A stretch of DNA of 15,727 bases from assembly GCA_030602105.1 (NCBI GenBank), contig JAUWAK010000014.1:1-15727 (forward strand), written 5' to 3'. Position numbers and translations under genes: made by a program. Shown piece by piece: positions 1 to 7,598 of this stretch (position 1 is its first letter; each line of letters starts with the position of its first letter). Origin of the DNA: Candidatus Aerophobota bacterium. GTDB lineage: Bacteria > Aerophobota > Aerophobia > Aerophobales > AE-B3A. The notes beneath the pieces were generated by a model. It was not told the DNA's origin and ran no database searches. It was given only the letters and a program-made list of their open reading frames with translations.

Positions 1-213
1 TTCATGTACATAAAGTTTGATATACCGTGGCTTTTGACCGGCGGAGGACCCGGGACAAGCACCTACACCCTTCCGATAATGAGTTACGTTGAAGCGTTTC
101 AACAAATGCAGAGGGGAAGGAGTGCCGCCATAGCCTGTGTGCTGTTCGTAACCTTGGTAGGAGTAGCTCTTGTGTATTTCCTGGCGTTTGAGCGACGAGA
201 AGTAGTTGAGTGA
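1..213 (+). CDS. Carbohydrate ABC transporter permease, MalF/UgpA type (C-terminal part only)
   Basis: The reading frame is open from the first base and stops at 211-213, so only the last 71 residues of a membrane permease are present. The visible part has the sequence LLTGGGPGTSTYTLP, the conserved periplasmic/C-terminal signature of MalF/UgpA/LacF-like permeases (family knowledge: FD-x-x-W-x-LTGGGP-x-x-ST). It then shows the usual short region leading to the last transmembrane helix (residues about 40-62, rich in A, V, L and F) and a short charged cytoplasmic tail. It would pair with the MalG-type permease that begins 3 bases after its stop codon, forming the membrane channel of a sugar or sugar-acid importer. 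The substrate is unknown. The ATPase and binding protein are not in the window. Confidence 0.9.
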   Translation, partial: FMYIKFDIPWLLTGGGPGTSTYTLPIMSYVEAFQQMQRGRSAAIACVLFVTLVGVALVYFLAFERREVVE

Positions 214-216
214 AAA

Positions 217-1059
217 ATGAGAAGCTATAGAACAAGAAAGGACGTTCGAAAAGTTCTTATGTGGACGGGTGTGGTGTTCTTTGTCATTGTGTCCATCTTC
301 CCTCTCGTAGAGGCGCTCCTCTCTTCCCTGAAGCCTCCTTCGCAGCTATTCTCAAGATCCTCCAGTATCTTCCTTCCATCGTCGGTGACCCTTCTTCACT
401 ACAGGGAGCTGTTGGGAGGAACACGGTTCTTAACCTATTATTTCAACACCACGGTAGTGACTTTCTTCACGCTTGCACTAGTCATTCCCATCTCAGCTCT
501 GGCAGCCTACAGCCTAACCAGATTTGAGTTCCCTGGGAGAGACCTCTACAGACGTCTGATACTCTTCACCTACATGCTTCCACCCATCCTCCTTTTTCTT
601 CCCCTCCACGCGGTGCTGACCCGGTTGGGACTGGTCAATAGTCGGGCGGGACTGATCTTTGCCTATACTTCTTTCTGCCTGCCATTTGGTATGTGGCTCC
701 TACGGGCCTTTTTTGTAGGGGTTCCCGTGTCACTCGAGGAAGCTGCCATGGTGGACGGTGCCACCAGGCTCTCCGCGTTCTTCCGAATCGTCCTGCCCCA
801 GGTTGTCTCGGGAGTGGTGGCCGTATCGGTCTTTGTATGTGTCGTATGTTGGAATGAGTACCTATATGCACTTGTCTTGACCTCGAGTGCAGAAATGAAA
901 ACGCTGCCCGTAGGACTGGCAACTTTCATTAGAATGTATACCATTGATTGGGGTATGGTAATGGCTTCGGTAGTACTCACCAGTGCCCCCTTGGTGGTGC
1001 TCTACATGTTTGTCCAGCGACACCTCCTGAAAGGATTCGCCGGAGCTGTGAAAGGCTAG
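217..1059 (+). CDS. Carbohydrate ABC transporter permease, MalG/UgpE type
   Basis: This 280-residue integral membrane protein is the second half of the importer channel; the usual family length is 270-290. The first transmembrane helix lies at about residues 15-35, and further hydrophobic helices lie near 75-100, 112-132, 143-165, 197-220 and 247-266. The cytoplasmic EAA loop that contacts the ATPase is clear at residues 174-194 (EEAAMVDGA, then FFRIVLP). The TRFEFPGR segment near 101-108 is also typical of MalG-like proteins. The start follows the upstream permease stop by only 3 bases, which indicates translational coupling; no strong Shine-Dalgarno is visible. The next genes are a URO-D-like protein and a DapA-like aldolase, so the imported solute is probably catabolised by them. 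The exact substrate cannot be inferred. Confidence 0.93.
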   Translation: MRSYRTRKDVRKVLMWTGVVFFVIVSIFPLVEALLSSLKPPSQLFSRSSSIFLPSSVTLLHYRELLGGTRFLTYYFNTTVVTFFTLALVIPISALAAYSLTRFEFPGRDLYRRLILFTYMLPPILLFLPLHAVLTRLGLVNSRAGLIFAYTSFCLPFGMWLLRAFFVGVPVSLEEAAMVDGATRLSAFFRIVLPQVVSGVVAVSVFVCVVCWNEYLYALVLTSSAEMKTLPVGLATFIRMYTIDWGMVMASVVLTSAPLVVLYMFVQRHLLKGFAGAVKG

Positions 1060-1113
1060 TCCACTAGCCTACCCGAAACAAGAGAGCTTTTCTTCAGTTC
1101 CAAGGAGTTTTCC

Positions 1114-2163
1114 ATGATTCCTCTAGATAGATTCTTCGCTGCTGCCAGGATGGAAGAGCCGGATGAGGTTCCTGTCTCGCTCCTTACCTCGGCTCGTTTC
1201 TTTTCCCATCTTTATGGGGTTAAGGTCTTCAAGTTCTTCCACGATCCTCGGACCATGTTGGATGCAACCCTTCATACTATGAAGCGTTTTCCTGACATAG
1301 TTCTTTTTCCAGGGCTCTGGGCTGACTACGGTCTGGTGGTAGAGCCGTCTGCCATGGGCTCAAGAGTATACTGGCCGCAGAACTATGCTCCGTACGTGAA
1401 GGGTGTACTCTTCAAGAATCCTGAAGACATCGATGAGCTTGAACCTCCTGACCCGAAGACGGACGGACTTATGCCATTCGTTCTTGAATCCATTCAGTAT
1501 ATTCAAAAACATGCACCTAAGAGCGCCAAATACCTTTATGCAGTGGCCAGGGGTCCATTCCAGGTTGCCTCATGCACCCGGGGCCCTACAGAGTTCCTCA
1601 TTGACCTGAAACTCAGGCCTGAAATTGCCACCAAGCTGATTGATATCTGCACCCAGACAGCTATCTCGTGGCTGAGAGCGCAACTAGCAGTGATGGACGA
1701 CCCGGTGGGAATTTTCGTCCCTGATGACAACGCCTCGTTTCTTTCTCCGGAGCTCTTTCGGCGATTCGGAGTTCCTGTCTATAAACGGATCTTCTCCGAA
1801 TTTGACGGTCTTCTCAAAGTCTACCACAATGATGCCGACTCAACTCACATACTGCATTTACTAGCAGACTGCGGTTTTGACGTCTTCAACTTCAGCCCGG
1901 CTACGGATATGGCAAAGACAAAACAAGGAATTGGGCAAAAGGTTTGTCTTATGGGAAATCTGAACCCGGTGAATGTCCTGCTGAAAGGAACACCTGAAAG
2001 GGTGGAGGCGGAATGTAAGAAATGCATCCAGATCGGGGCACCTGGAGGAGGCTACATCTTATCATTGGGTGGTGGCCCATCCATGGAGACACCTGAAGAA
2101 AACGTAAAGTCTATGGTAAGGGCGGCAAAGAAGTATGGAAGATATCCTATTTCAGTACCATAA
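1114..2163 (+). CDS. Uroporphyrinogen decarboxylase-fold (URO-D superfamily) protein, catabolic-cluster type
   Basis: This 349-residue protein has the general layout of the URO-D/MtaA superfamily: an N-terminal DRF-x-A-A region, a TIM-barrel body, and a late GNLNP segment (about residues 287-291) followed by a TPEEN motif near 326-330. It is unlikely to be the haem-pathway enzyme, because it sits between sugar ABC permeases and an aldolase. Methyltransferase members (MtaA, MtbA, CmuA) bind zinc through H-x-C plus a distant Cys. Here the equivalent place reads H238-N239-D240, and the distant Cys is replaced in a GGG run (319-321), so classical zinc-thiolate chemistry seems lost. The start is supported by AAGGAG about 7 bases upstream of the ATG. 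Related genes occur in sugar catabolic loci without a proven reaction, so I give only the superfamily. Confidence 0.8.
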   Translation: MIPLDRFFAAARMEEPDEVPVSLLTSARFFSHLYGVKVFKFFHDPRTMLDATLHTMKRFPDIVLFPGLWADYGLVVEPSAMGSRVYWPQNYAPYVKGVLFKNPEDIDELEPPDPKTDGLMPFVLESIQYIQKHAPKSAKYLYAVARGPFQVASCTRGPTEFLIDLKLRPEIATKLIDICTQTAISWLRAQLAVMDDPVGIFVPDDNASFLSPELFRRFGVPVYKRIFSEFDGLLKVYHNDADSTHILHLLADCGFDVFNFSPATDMAKTKQGIGQKVCLMGNLNPVNVLLKGTPERVEAECKKCIQIGAPGGGYILSLGGGPSMETPEENVKSMVRAAKKYGRYPISVP

Positions 2164-2185
2164 AAAAAGGAGGTAAGGAAATCCC

Positions 2186-3082
2186 ATGGGAAAACCAATC
2201 GAGGGAATCATCACGGCAGTCGTCACGCCATATGACAAAAACGAAAATGTAGATGAGGGAGGTTTCAGAAAGATTATCAACTATTTGATTGATAGTGGCG
2301 TTAACGGACTATTTCCGGTCGGAAGCCAGGGAGAATTCTTTGTCCTCACAAAAGAAGAGAAGAAGAGACTGATCAAGGTCGCCGTAGAGGAGACGCGCGG
2401 TCGAGTTTTTGTTATGCCCAATACGGGAGCGATCTCTACCAGAGAATCCATTGAGCTCTCACAGTATGCTGAGAGGGCTGGTGCTGACTGTATTTCTGTC
2501 ATTACTCCATTCTACATCAGCCCAACGCAGGAAGAGCTATACCAGCATTTCAAAGCTATTTGCCAATCAGTGAAGATTCCTGTTCTAGGTTACAACAATC
2601 CTGGTCGGACAGGTGGGGTGGCTCTGACCCCGGCTACACTTGTCCGGCTTGCAAATGAAGTGCCGAACTTTGCAGGGATCAAAGACAGCTCCGGCGATCT
2701 CACCCAGGTGGCCGAGATGATCCGGCTTTGTCCACCCGATTTCAAGGTAATCATGGGAAGGGATACCCTGATTTATGGGGCTCTCATTCACGGTGCGGCA
2801 GGTGCTATCGCCGCAACCTCTAATGTGGCTCCAAAACTGGTTGTGGGGATCTATCGGGCCTTCAAACAAGGTGACTATGAAAAGGCCAGGGAGTATCAGC
2901 GGAAATTGGCACCCCTCAGGATTGCCTTCGGTTTGGGGTCATTTCCCGTTGTGGTGAAGGAAGCCTTAACCATGATGGGCTTACCTGCGGGCCGATGTAG
3001 GGGACCGATACAACCATTGAGTGCGGAAAAGAAGGCTAGCCTGCGCACCATCCTGGTGGAAATGGGGATTATCGCAAAGTAG
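2186..3082 (+). CDS. DapA/N-acetylneuraminate lyase family class I aldolase
   Basis: This 298-residue protein has the length and motifs of the DHDPS/NAL/KDG-aldolase family. These enzymes form a Schiff base between a lysine and pyruvate (or another 2-oxoacid) and join it to, or split it from, an aldehyde. The Schiff-base lysine is K166 in GIKDSSGD and the catalytic tyrosine is Y136 in GYNNPGRTG. R141 aligns with the substrate-carboxylate arginine of DapA (Arg138 in E. coli). The substrate loop reads VGSQGEF (45-51) instead of the usual GTTGE or GSTGE, so the threonine of the proton relay is replaced by glutamine. A strong Shine-Dalgarno (AAGGAGGT) precedes the ATG by about 12 bases. Placement after an importer and a URO-D-like gene suggests a catabolic aldolase rather than lysine biosynthesis, but dapA cannot be excluded. 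Confidence 0.88.
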   Translation: MGKPIEGIITAVVTPYDKNENVDEGGFRKIINYLIDSGVNGLFPVGSQGEFFVLTKEEKKRLIKVAVEETRGRVFVMPNTGAISTRESIELSQYAERAGADCISVITPFYISPTQEELYQHFKAICQSVKIPVLGYNNPGRTGGVALTPATLVRLANEVPNFAGIKDSSGDLTQVAEMIRLCPPDFKVIMGRDTLIYGALIHGAAGAIAATSNVAPKLVVGIYRAFKQGDYEKAREYQRKLAPLRIAFGLGSFPVVVKEALTMMGLPAGRCRGPIQPLSAEKKASLRTILVEMGIIAK

Positions 3083-3137
3083 ACCAAGTTTCGTTCTATC
3101 TGCGGCTTCTGGTTAGATCAAGGTGCCGCGGCAGCTC

Positions 3138-3416
3138 TCACCCACCGCTGATGAGAGGAGTGATCACTATCTCGTCTCCATCCGCAATTGGACAATCTAG
3201 CTTCGAGCACAACCCTTGCCTGTTACCTTTGGTATGAATTACTTGGTAGGCAGGATGGAGTCTCCCGTGGGAGTCAACTAGTTTTTCCTTAAGACCGGGG
3301 ATCTGGACCTCAAGTTTATCAATGGTCTTCTCGAGCGTCTCCGCTTCAACAACGAACAACCTCCTCGAGACGCCGAGATCCCGAAAGACCGAAACAAATC
3401 TCACGGTAACTGCCAT
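3138..3416 (-). CDS. MoaD/ThiS-family sulfur-carrier protein (AOR-associated)
   Basis: This 92-residue protein has a ubiquitin-like fold signature: an N-terminal VTVRFVSVFRDLG strand-turn, a central DGDEIVITP segment and an exact C-terminal Gly-Gly after Leu-Ile-Ser. In this family the C-terminal glycine is adenylated and thiocarboxylated to donate sulfur, in molybdopterin synthesis for MoaD. It follows the aldehyde ferredoxin oxidoreductase gene by 17 bases on the same strand, with a GGGAGGG ribosome binding site about 10 bases before the ATG. Small MoaD-like genes next to AOR genes are a known arrangement, so it probably supplies the dithiolene sulfur of the tungsto- or molybdopterin cofactor. 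It is slightly longer than a typical MoaD (about 81 residues). No MoaE, MoeB or ThiF partner is visible in the window. Confidence 0.87.
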   Translation of the reverse strand: MAVTVRFVSVFRDLGVSRRLFVVEAETLEKTIDKLEVQIPGLKEKLVDSHGRLHPAYQVIHTKGNRQGLCSKLDCPIADGDEIVITPLISGG

Positions 3417-3433
3417 GGTTTTTCAGCCCTCCC

Positions 3434-5287
3434 TCAAGGAGCCTTCAGCTCGAGTCTCTTCAGAGTCTCCTCCGTGGGCACACCGTCCTTTGACCACCCC
3501 CGATGGTCATAGTACTCATCCAACATTCTCTCCAGGTTTTCCTTTGTTATGGTCTCACCCGTACTCGCTCCGCCAGGTGTCGGCTCCGAAAACCGGTTTG
3601 GAAGCATATCCAGTGTTCGATCGGCTCCTTCTCGCACATTGAAGAGGCGACCCAAATTGAAGATCCTCTCGCCAACGCGCAAGAATTCTTCCAACGAGAC
3701 ATCCCATCCTGTTACGAAATTGAGAGCCGAAACCAAACGGTTCGGCTTCAAGGGCCTTGGAGGGGCCATGGGGAATTTGCAAATAGGTAACGCATCTGAG
3801 AGAATCCCCCAGAGGTCTTGTGTCTTTTTGACCAGTAGTGGTTTTCCCTGGTATTCCTTTCGTCCCATAGGCTTGACATATCCCAACTCAGGGAGCGCAT
3901 TTTCTCTTTCGAAAACGTCATCATGCATAGCCGATTCATGATCTGCCCCCTTGATAGCTGTCGCATAGGCAAGGGCTATTCCCTTCTTTCCTCTGGGGTC
4001 ATGCATTGGTATCTCAAGTCCCTTTACGTGCATGGCCCACTCCTCTGAGCCCCTGCCAATCTTTTCGGAAGCTCTTTTCACACCCTCAGCCAGCACATCC
4101 CCTGCCCCTTCCCTGAAGGCAATCATTCGGATGATCTGTAAGATACCCTCTGGGTCCCCCCATTTCAAGTGCATTCCGAGATCCTTATCAGTGAGAACAC
4201 CTTTTTCGCTACATTCCATGGCAAAGGCGATAGTGACGCCTGTGGAAATGGTGTCTAATCCGTAAAGGTTACACAGTTCATTCGCCTTTGCAATGGCAAC
4301 AGCATCACCCAGGAGCACGGTAGGTCCCAATGCGGCTACCGTTTCATACTGGGGCCCGCCGTATTGGGGCGATATACGATAGGGCTGCTCACTCTTTACA
4401 ACCCTTCGGCACCCTATGGGACACCCGGGACAGGTCCTATCCCCAGCAGAGATTCTGCTCAGCATTGCATCACCGTCAATCTGATCAATCTCATCAAAGG
4501 TCGTTCTTTGAAAGTTCTTTGTGGGAAGCGTTCCCTTGAGATTGCTGGGGCCAGTGTTGTTCCAGGTTCCATATTTTGAGAGGGTGTCGCAGGATCCGTC
4601 GTGAAGGACTTCATAATGTATTTCCTTCATCAAGTTCTTCATTGCTTGAGGATCAGCGATTGGTGTCTCTTTCTCCCCCTTCATTACAATGGCCTTTAGG
4701 TTCTTCGCCCCCATCACTGCGCCCATCCCCAGTCGTCCCGCGAAAAACCGCACGTCTCCAGAAATGCAGGCATATTTGACCAGCTTCTCTCCTGCAGGTC
4801 CGATGGAGAGAATCCTGAACCCTTTTTCATTTCTACGGGAAAGGATAGATTGGACTTCTGCCGTGGTTTTGCCCCAAAGATCTCCTGCATCCTTAATCTG
4901 TACGGATCTATCAGTGAGTTCTAGATAGACAGGAGATTTGGCGCTTCCTCTGACGATGAGTGCATCGTACCCGCATGACTTGAGGTCACGACCAAATGAT
5001 CCCCGAAGATCAGAATCTCCGATCAACTCCGTCAGCGGGGATTTCGATACAATAGACATACCAGTGCTGCCCATAAAACCCAGGGCGCTCAGAGGTCCCG
5101 AGGCAAAGACAAGCATGTTTTCGGGAGAGAGCGGATCGACGCCGGGTTCCAGGCGATCATAGAGTAGGCGGATTCCAAAGCCAACCCCCCCTATGTGGTT
5201 TCTGGTAAACCGCTCATCCAACTTTTCGGTGAGTACTTTCCCTTGCGTAAGATCAACAATCAGCATCGTCCCTTGGAATCCATACAT
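3434..5287 (-). CDS. Aldehyde:ferredoxin oxidoreductase (tungsten/molybdopterin enzyme, AOR family)
   Basis: This 617-residue protein matches the usual AOR length (about 600-620). AOR oxidises aldehydes to carboxylic acids with ferredoxin as electron acceptor, in the cytoplasm of anaerobes, using a tungsten bis-pterin and one [4Fe-4S] cluster. The start (YGFQGTMLIVDLT) and the SGPLSALGFMGSTGMS segment near 63-78 are typical of the N-terminal pterin-binding domain. The cluster ligands are visible as C286-x2-C289-x3-C293 and a distant C503. E315 and H450 fall where the active-site Glu and His lie in the Pyrococcus enzyme (Glu313 and His448). A good Shine-Dalgarno (AGGAGGT) precedes the ATG by about 7 bases and lies partly in a TCCTATAGGA palindrome. 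It has its own 68-base upstream gap with only a weak promoter (TTGCAA, 15 bases, TAAATA), so it is probably cotranscribed with the dehydrogenases upstream. The aldehyde substrate is unknown. Confidence 0.95.
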   Translation of the reverse strand: MYGFQGTMLIVDLTQGKVLTEKLDERFTRNHIGGVGFGIRLLYDRLEPGVDPLSPENMLVFASGPLSALGFMGSTGMSIVSKSPLTELIGDSDLRGSFGRDLKSCGYDALIVRGSAKSPVYLELTDRSVQIKDAGDLWGKTTAEVQSILSRRNEKGFRILSIGPAGEKLVKYACISGDVRFFAGRLGMGAVMGAKNLKAIVMKGEKETPIADPQAMKNLMKEIHYEVLHDGSCDTLSKYGTWNNTGPSNLKGTLPTKNFQRTTFDEIDQIDGDAMLSRISAGDRTCPGCPIGCRRVVKSEQPYRISPQYGGPQYETVAALGPTVLLGDAVAIAKANELCNLYGLDTISTGVTIAFAMECSEKGVLTDKDLGMHLKWGDPEGILQIIRMIAFREGAGDVLAEGVKRASEKIGRGSEEWAMHVKGLEIPMHDPRGKKGIALAYATAIKGADHESAMHDDVFERENALPELGYVKPMGRKEYQGKPLLVKKTQDLWGILSDALPICKFPMAPPRPLKPNRLVSALNFVTGWDVSLEEFLRVGERIFNLGRLFNVREGADRTLDMLPNRFSEPTPGGASTGETITKENLERMLDEYYDHRGWSKDGVPTEETLKRLELKAP

Positions 5288-5355
5288 TTGAGAGACCTCC
5301 TATAGGATCTATTTAGCGGCAGTTAAGTCTTTGCAAGAAGTCAATAAAATAGAAT

Positions 5356-6102
5356 TCACTTGAGGCTAAACCCTCCGTCCACCAAAAGAAGCTGGCCGGT
5401 GATGAAGTCGGCATCATTGGAAGCTAAGAACAGGATTGCCTTCGCGATTTCCTGGGGCTTTGCCAGTCGCTTGAGGTAGGAGCCCTCGATCATGTTTTTT
5501 CTAATCTCTTCCGGGAGTGATTTGATCATTTCGGTATTTGTGTGTCCTGGGGCTACCGTGTTGACATTAACGTGGGGAGCTAGTTCTTTGGCCATGGTCT
5601 TGGTGAGACTGATTACAGCTGCTTTGGAGGCACTGTAGTCCATAATGCCTTCACGCCCGCAGTGATCAATCCCTCGGATTGAAGAGATGTTGATTATCTT
5701 TCCGGATTTCTGTTCTAACATGTATCTCGCTGCGGCTTGGGAGCACACGAATATTCCAATCAGATTGACTTCCAGTGTCTTTTTCCAATCCTCCACAGTT
5801 TTATCCAGAAAAGGTCTGGATATGGCGATCCCCGCATTGTTCACCAGGACATCGATCCGGCCAAATTCTTGGACAAACTCCTGCATTATACTTTCAATTT
5901 GGTCCTTCTTTGAGACGTCCCCAACAAAGGTTCTGAGCGCAATTCCCTTTTTCTTAGCCTGATCTTTAATCTTTCTCAGGCCTTCTTCTCGTATATCAAG
6001 GATCCCTACTTTTGCCCCTTCCTTCGCAAATAAGAAGGCTGTCGTTCCACCTATCCCTCTTGCTCCGCCAGTGATGAGTGCTGTCTTATCTTTAAGTCTC
6101 AT
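5356..6102 (-). CDS. Short-chain dehydrogenase/reductase (FabG-like, classical SDR)
   Basis: This 248-residue protein is a complete classical SDR. The cofactor loop is TGGARGIG at residues 11-18. An aspartate at 36, after the second strand, favours NAD(H) over NADP(H) by the usual rule. D62-V63 contacts adenine, NNAG is at 88-91, and the catalytic set is N113, S140/S141, Y156 and K160 (YSASK). A GG-FSLK ending closes the protein normally. It interconverts an alcohol and a ketone or aldehyde; the substrate is unknown. Its ATG overlaps the stop of the iron-type alcohol dehydrogenase by ATGA, so the two are translationally coupled. The operon context argues for catabolism rather than a FabG role in fatty-acid synthesis. 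Confidence 0.92.
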   Translation of the reverse strand: MRLKDKTALITGGARGIGGTTAFLFAKEGAKVGILDIREEGLRKIKDQAKKKGIALRTFVGDVSKKDQIESIMQEFVQEFGRIDVLVNNAGIAISRPFLDKTVEDWKKTLEVNLIGIFVCSQAAARYMLEQKSGKIINISSIRGIDHCGREGIMDYSASKAAVISLTKTMAKELAPHVNVNTVAPGHTNTEMIKSLPEEIRKNMIEGSYLKRLAKPQEIAKAILFLASNDADFITGQLLLVDGGFSLK

Positions 6103-7448
6103 GTCTTCACCTCTTCAACAGGCACATTCTTTATGCTGGCAAAATCACCGGTTCTTATGGCATCTACCAAAGCGCCCATGTAGATGTCGATATTCTCTTC
6201 GGTTTGCTTTATATCGATATCACCCTTTTGGTCTCTGGAAATCAAGGAAACAGGAGCCTGCTCCAATTTACTCCAGAGTTGAGGATTCTTAGCAGCTTTC
6301 AGAATTCTCTCTTTGTCTTCATCATCCACGCCGACTTCATTGAAGCTAGTGGGGAAGTTGACTCTTCTGAGAAGTCTTATCATGCCCTGTGCAACTATCC
6401 TACCCAAATCTTTTGCCTGGTATCCTTCTATGTCTTTTGCTATGTATCCTGCGTCTTTCAATATTTTGCCCACGAGTTTTAACTGCTCTGTAATGGTCGG
6501 TGCAAAAAAGACCGTAGCATACGGATTTACGATTGCACAAGCTCTTCCGTGGGTTAATTTGTTTACCACGGAAAAGCTAAAAAGATGTCCGTAGTTGGTT
6601 CCTCCAACCATTATGGCGTAAGCGCCCAAGTCGGTGCCAAGGCCTATGCGCACTCGTGCGTCTTCATCTCGGGGATTATCTATGGCTTTGGGGAGATTCT
6701 CCACAATTAAGCTAATCCCAGCCTCTGCTATCTCCATTGCCCTGGCAAAAAATGGCTTGCCCGTTGCTCCATACAGGACTTCCAGGCAATGAGCGATACC
6801 GTCCAATGCTCCGTCTGTGGTAATTGCGTACGGAGCTCCCAGGGTAGTCTTGTAGTCAAAAACTGCCCACCGGGGGACAACAGCTTCATCCACAATTAGC
6901 TTTTTTTGACCTGTTAGAGGGGCGGTGATATTTGAGTATTTGGTAAGGTGGGCTCCTGAACTGGCAGCAGTTTGAACCGCTATGACAGGAGGAAGTTTTC
7001 TGTCTTCCGCACCTAACTTCTCCGTTACCAGTCCCATGCCAAAATAGCGTTCTATATCATCAGAGCCCAGGGTTGCCAATACACTCGCGGCTTTCACAGC
7101 ATCGATGGTGCTTCCTCCTCCTACGGCGATGATACTATCAGGCTTCATTTTACTTATCTGATTAGCAATTCTATAAACATCCTCCCGGGGCGCATTTGGC
7201 CTTGCCCCAGAAATAACATCTCTAATGGCAATTCCCTTTTTCCTCAGAGAAGACTTAACTTCATCGACAAATTGGTTAATCCATTTTTCTGTTTTCCATC
7301 CCGTTACCACCAGAATAGTAGATGTGCCTGCGAGCTCCGCAAAATCCCCTACTTTGGGGAGAGAACCGATGCCAAAAGCATAACTTTCTTTTTTCCATCC
7401 ATGCAGAAGCTCTAGAGCTTTTTCCTTATGATCTGGAGCGCTTGACAT
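6099..7448 (-). CDS. Iron-containing (group III) alcohol dehydrogenase
   Basis: This 449-residue protein has both family domains: an N-terminal NAD(P)-binding part with GGGSTIDAVKA (110-120), and a helical metal-binding part. The four expected metal ligands are visible as D216 and H220 (in DGALDGIAHCLE), H288 (in YGHLFSF) and H300 (in LTHGRACAIVNPY). It should oxidise or reduce a primary or secondary alcohol/aldehyde pair in the cytoplasm. It is about 60 residues longer than the common 385-residue form; the extra length is mainly in a C-terminal stretch after residue 400 that includes a helix near 417-432. Its Shine-Dalgarno (AAGGAGA) sits 8 bases before the ATG. Its stop overlaps the SDR start. 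The substrate is unknown, but the AOR two genes downstream suggests an alcohol-aldehyde-acid route. Confidence 0.92.
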   Translation of the reverse strand: MSSAPDHKEKALELLHGWKKESYAFGIGSLPKVGDFAELAGTSTILVVTGWKTEKWINQFVDEVKSSLRKKGIAIRDVISGARPNAPREDVYRIANQISKMKPDSIIAVGGGSTIDAVKAASVLATLGSDDIERYFGMGLVTEKLGAEDRKLPPVIAVQTAASSGAHLTKYSNITAPLTGQKKLIVDEAVVPRWAVFDYKTTLGAPYAITTDGALDGIAHCLEVLYGATGKPFFARAMEIAEAGISLIVENLPKAIDNPRDEDARVRIGLGTDLGAYAIMVGGTNYGHLFSFSVVNKLTHGRACAIVNPYATVFFAPTITEQLKLVGKILKDAGYIAKDIEGYQAKDLGRIVAQGMIRLLRRVNFPTSFNEVGVDDEDKERILKAAKNPQLWSKLEQAPVSLISRDQKGDIDIKQTEENIDIYMGALVDAIRTGDFASIKNVPVEEVKT

Positions 7449-7545
7449 TTTTTAAGTCTCCTTCCTTGGTTTTTTGGATATCCATTCCCCCAGTCATCAA
7501 ATCAGGCTCTACGGGCGCTTGGCTGGCAGCCTTTTTGCCCTCCAT
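7426..7545 (-). CDS. Possible 39-residue small ORF overlapping the alcohol dehydrogenase start
   Basis: In the 150-base gap between the Ldh2-type gene and the alcohol dehydrogenase, one minus-strand frame stays open and reads like protein: it begins MEGKKAASQAPVEP and contains LMTGGMDIQK and KEGDL. It ends inside the first codons of the alcohol dehydrogenase, in another frame. The same frame is open further upstream (a SFDFGWA stretch before the ATG), back to a TAA near 7578. I see no convincing Shine-Dalgarno for the ATG at 7545. It could be a short translated leader peptide, the remains of a lost gene, or chance. I do not recognise a family. Confidence 0.3.
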   Translation of the reverse strand: MEGKKAASQAPVEPDLMTGGMDIQKTKEGDLKNVKRSRS

Positions 7546-7598
7546 TGCCCAGCCGAAATCAAAGCTGCCTTTTTCCTTCTCTTAGCACCATTGGGGAA

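Noticed and set aside
1114..2163. Calling the URO-D-like gene hemE (haem pathway uroporphyrinogen decarboxylase)
   Set aside because: The context is sugar transport and an aldolase, no other haem gene is present, and the key residues differ.
3083..3137. Possible bidirectional terminator with the palindrome TGCCGCGGCA (3124-3133) between the convergent operons
   Set aside because: The palindrome has no loop and no T-run on either side; the alternative GCGGC/GCCGC stem is only 5 bases with a long loop.
7525..7569. GGCAGC/GCTGCC inverted repeat in the gap before the alcohol dehydrogenase
   Set aside because: Six-base arms around a 33-base loop, no T-run and no extension of the stem; expected by chance at this length.
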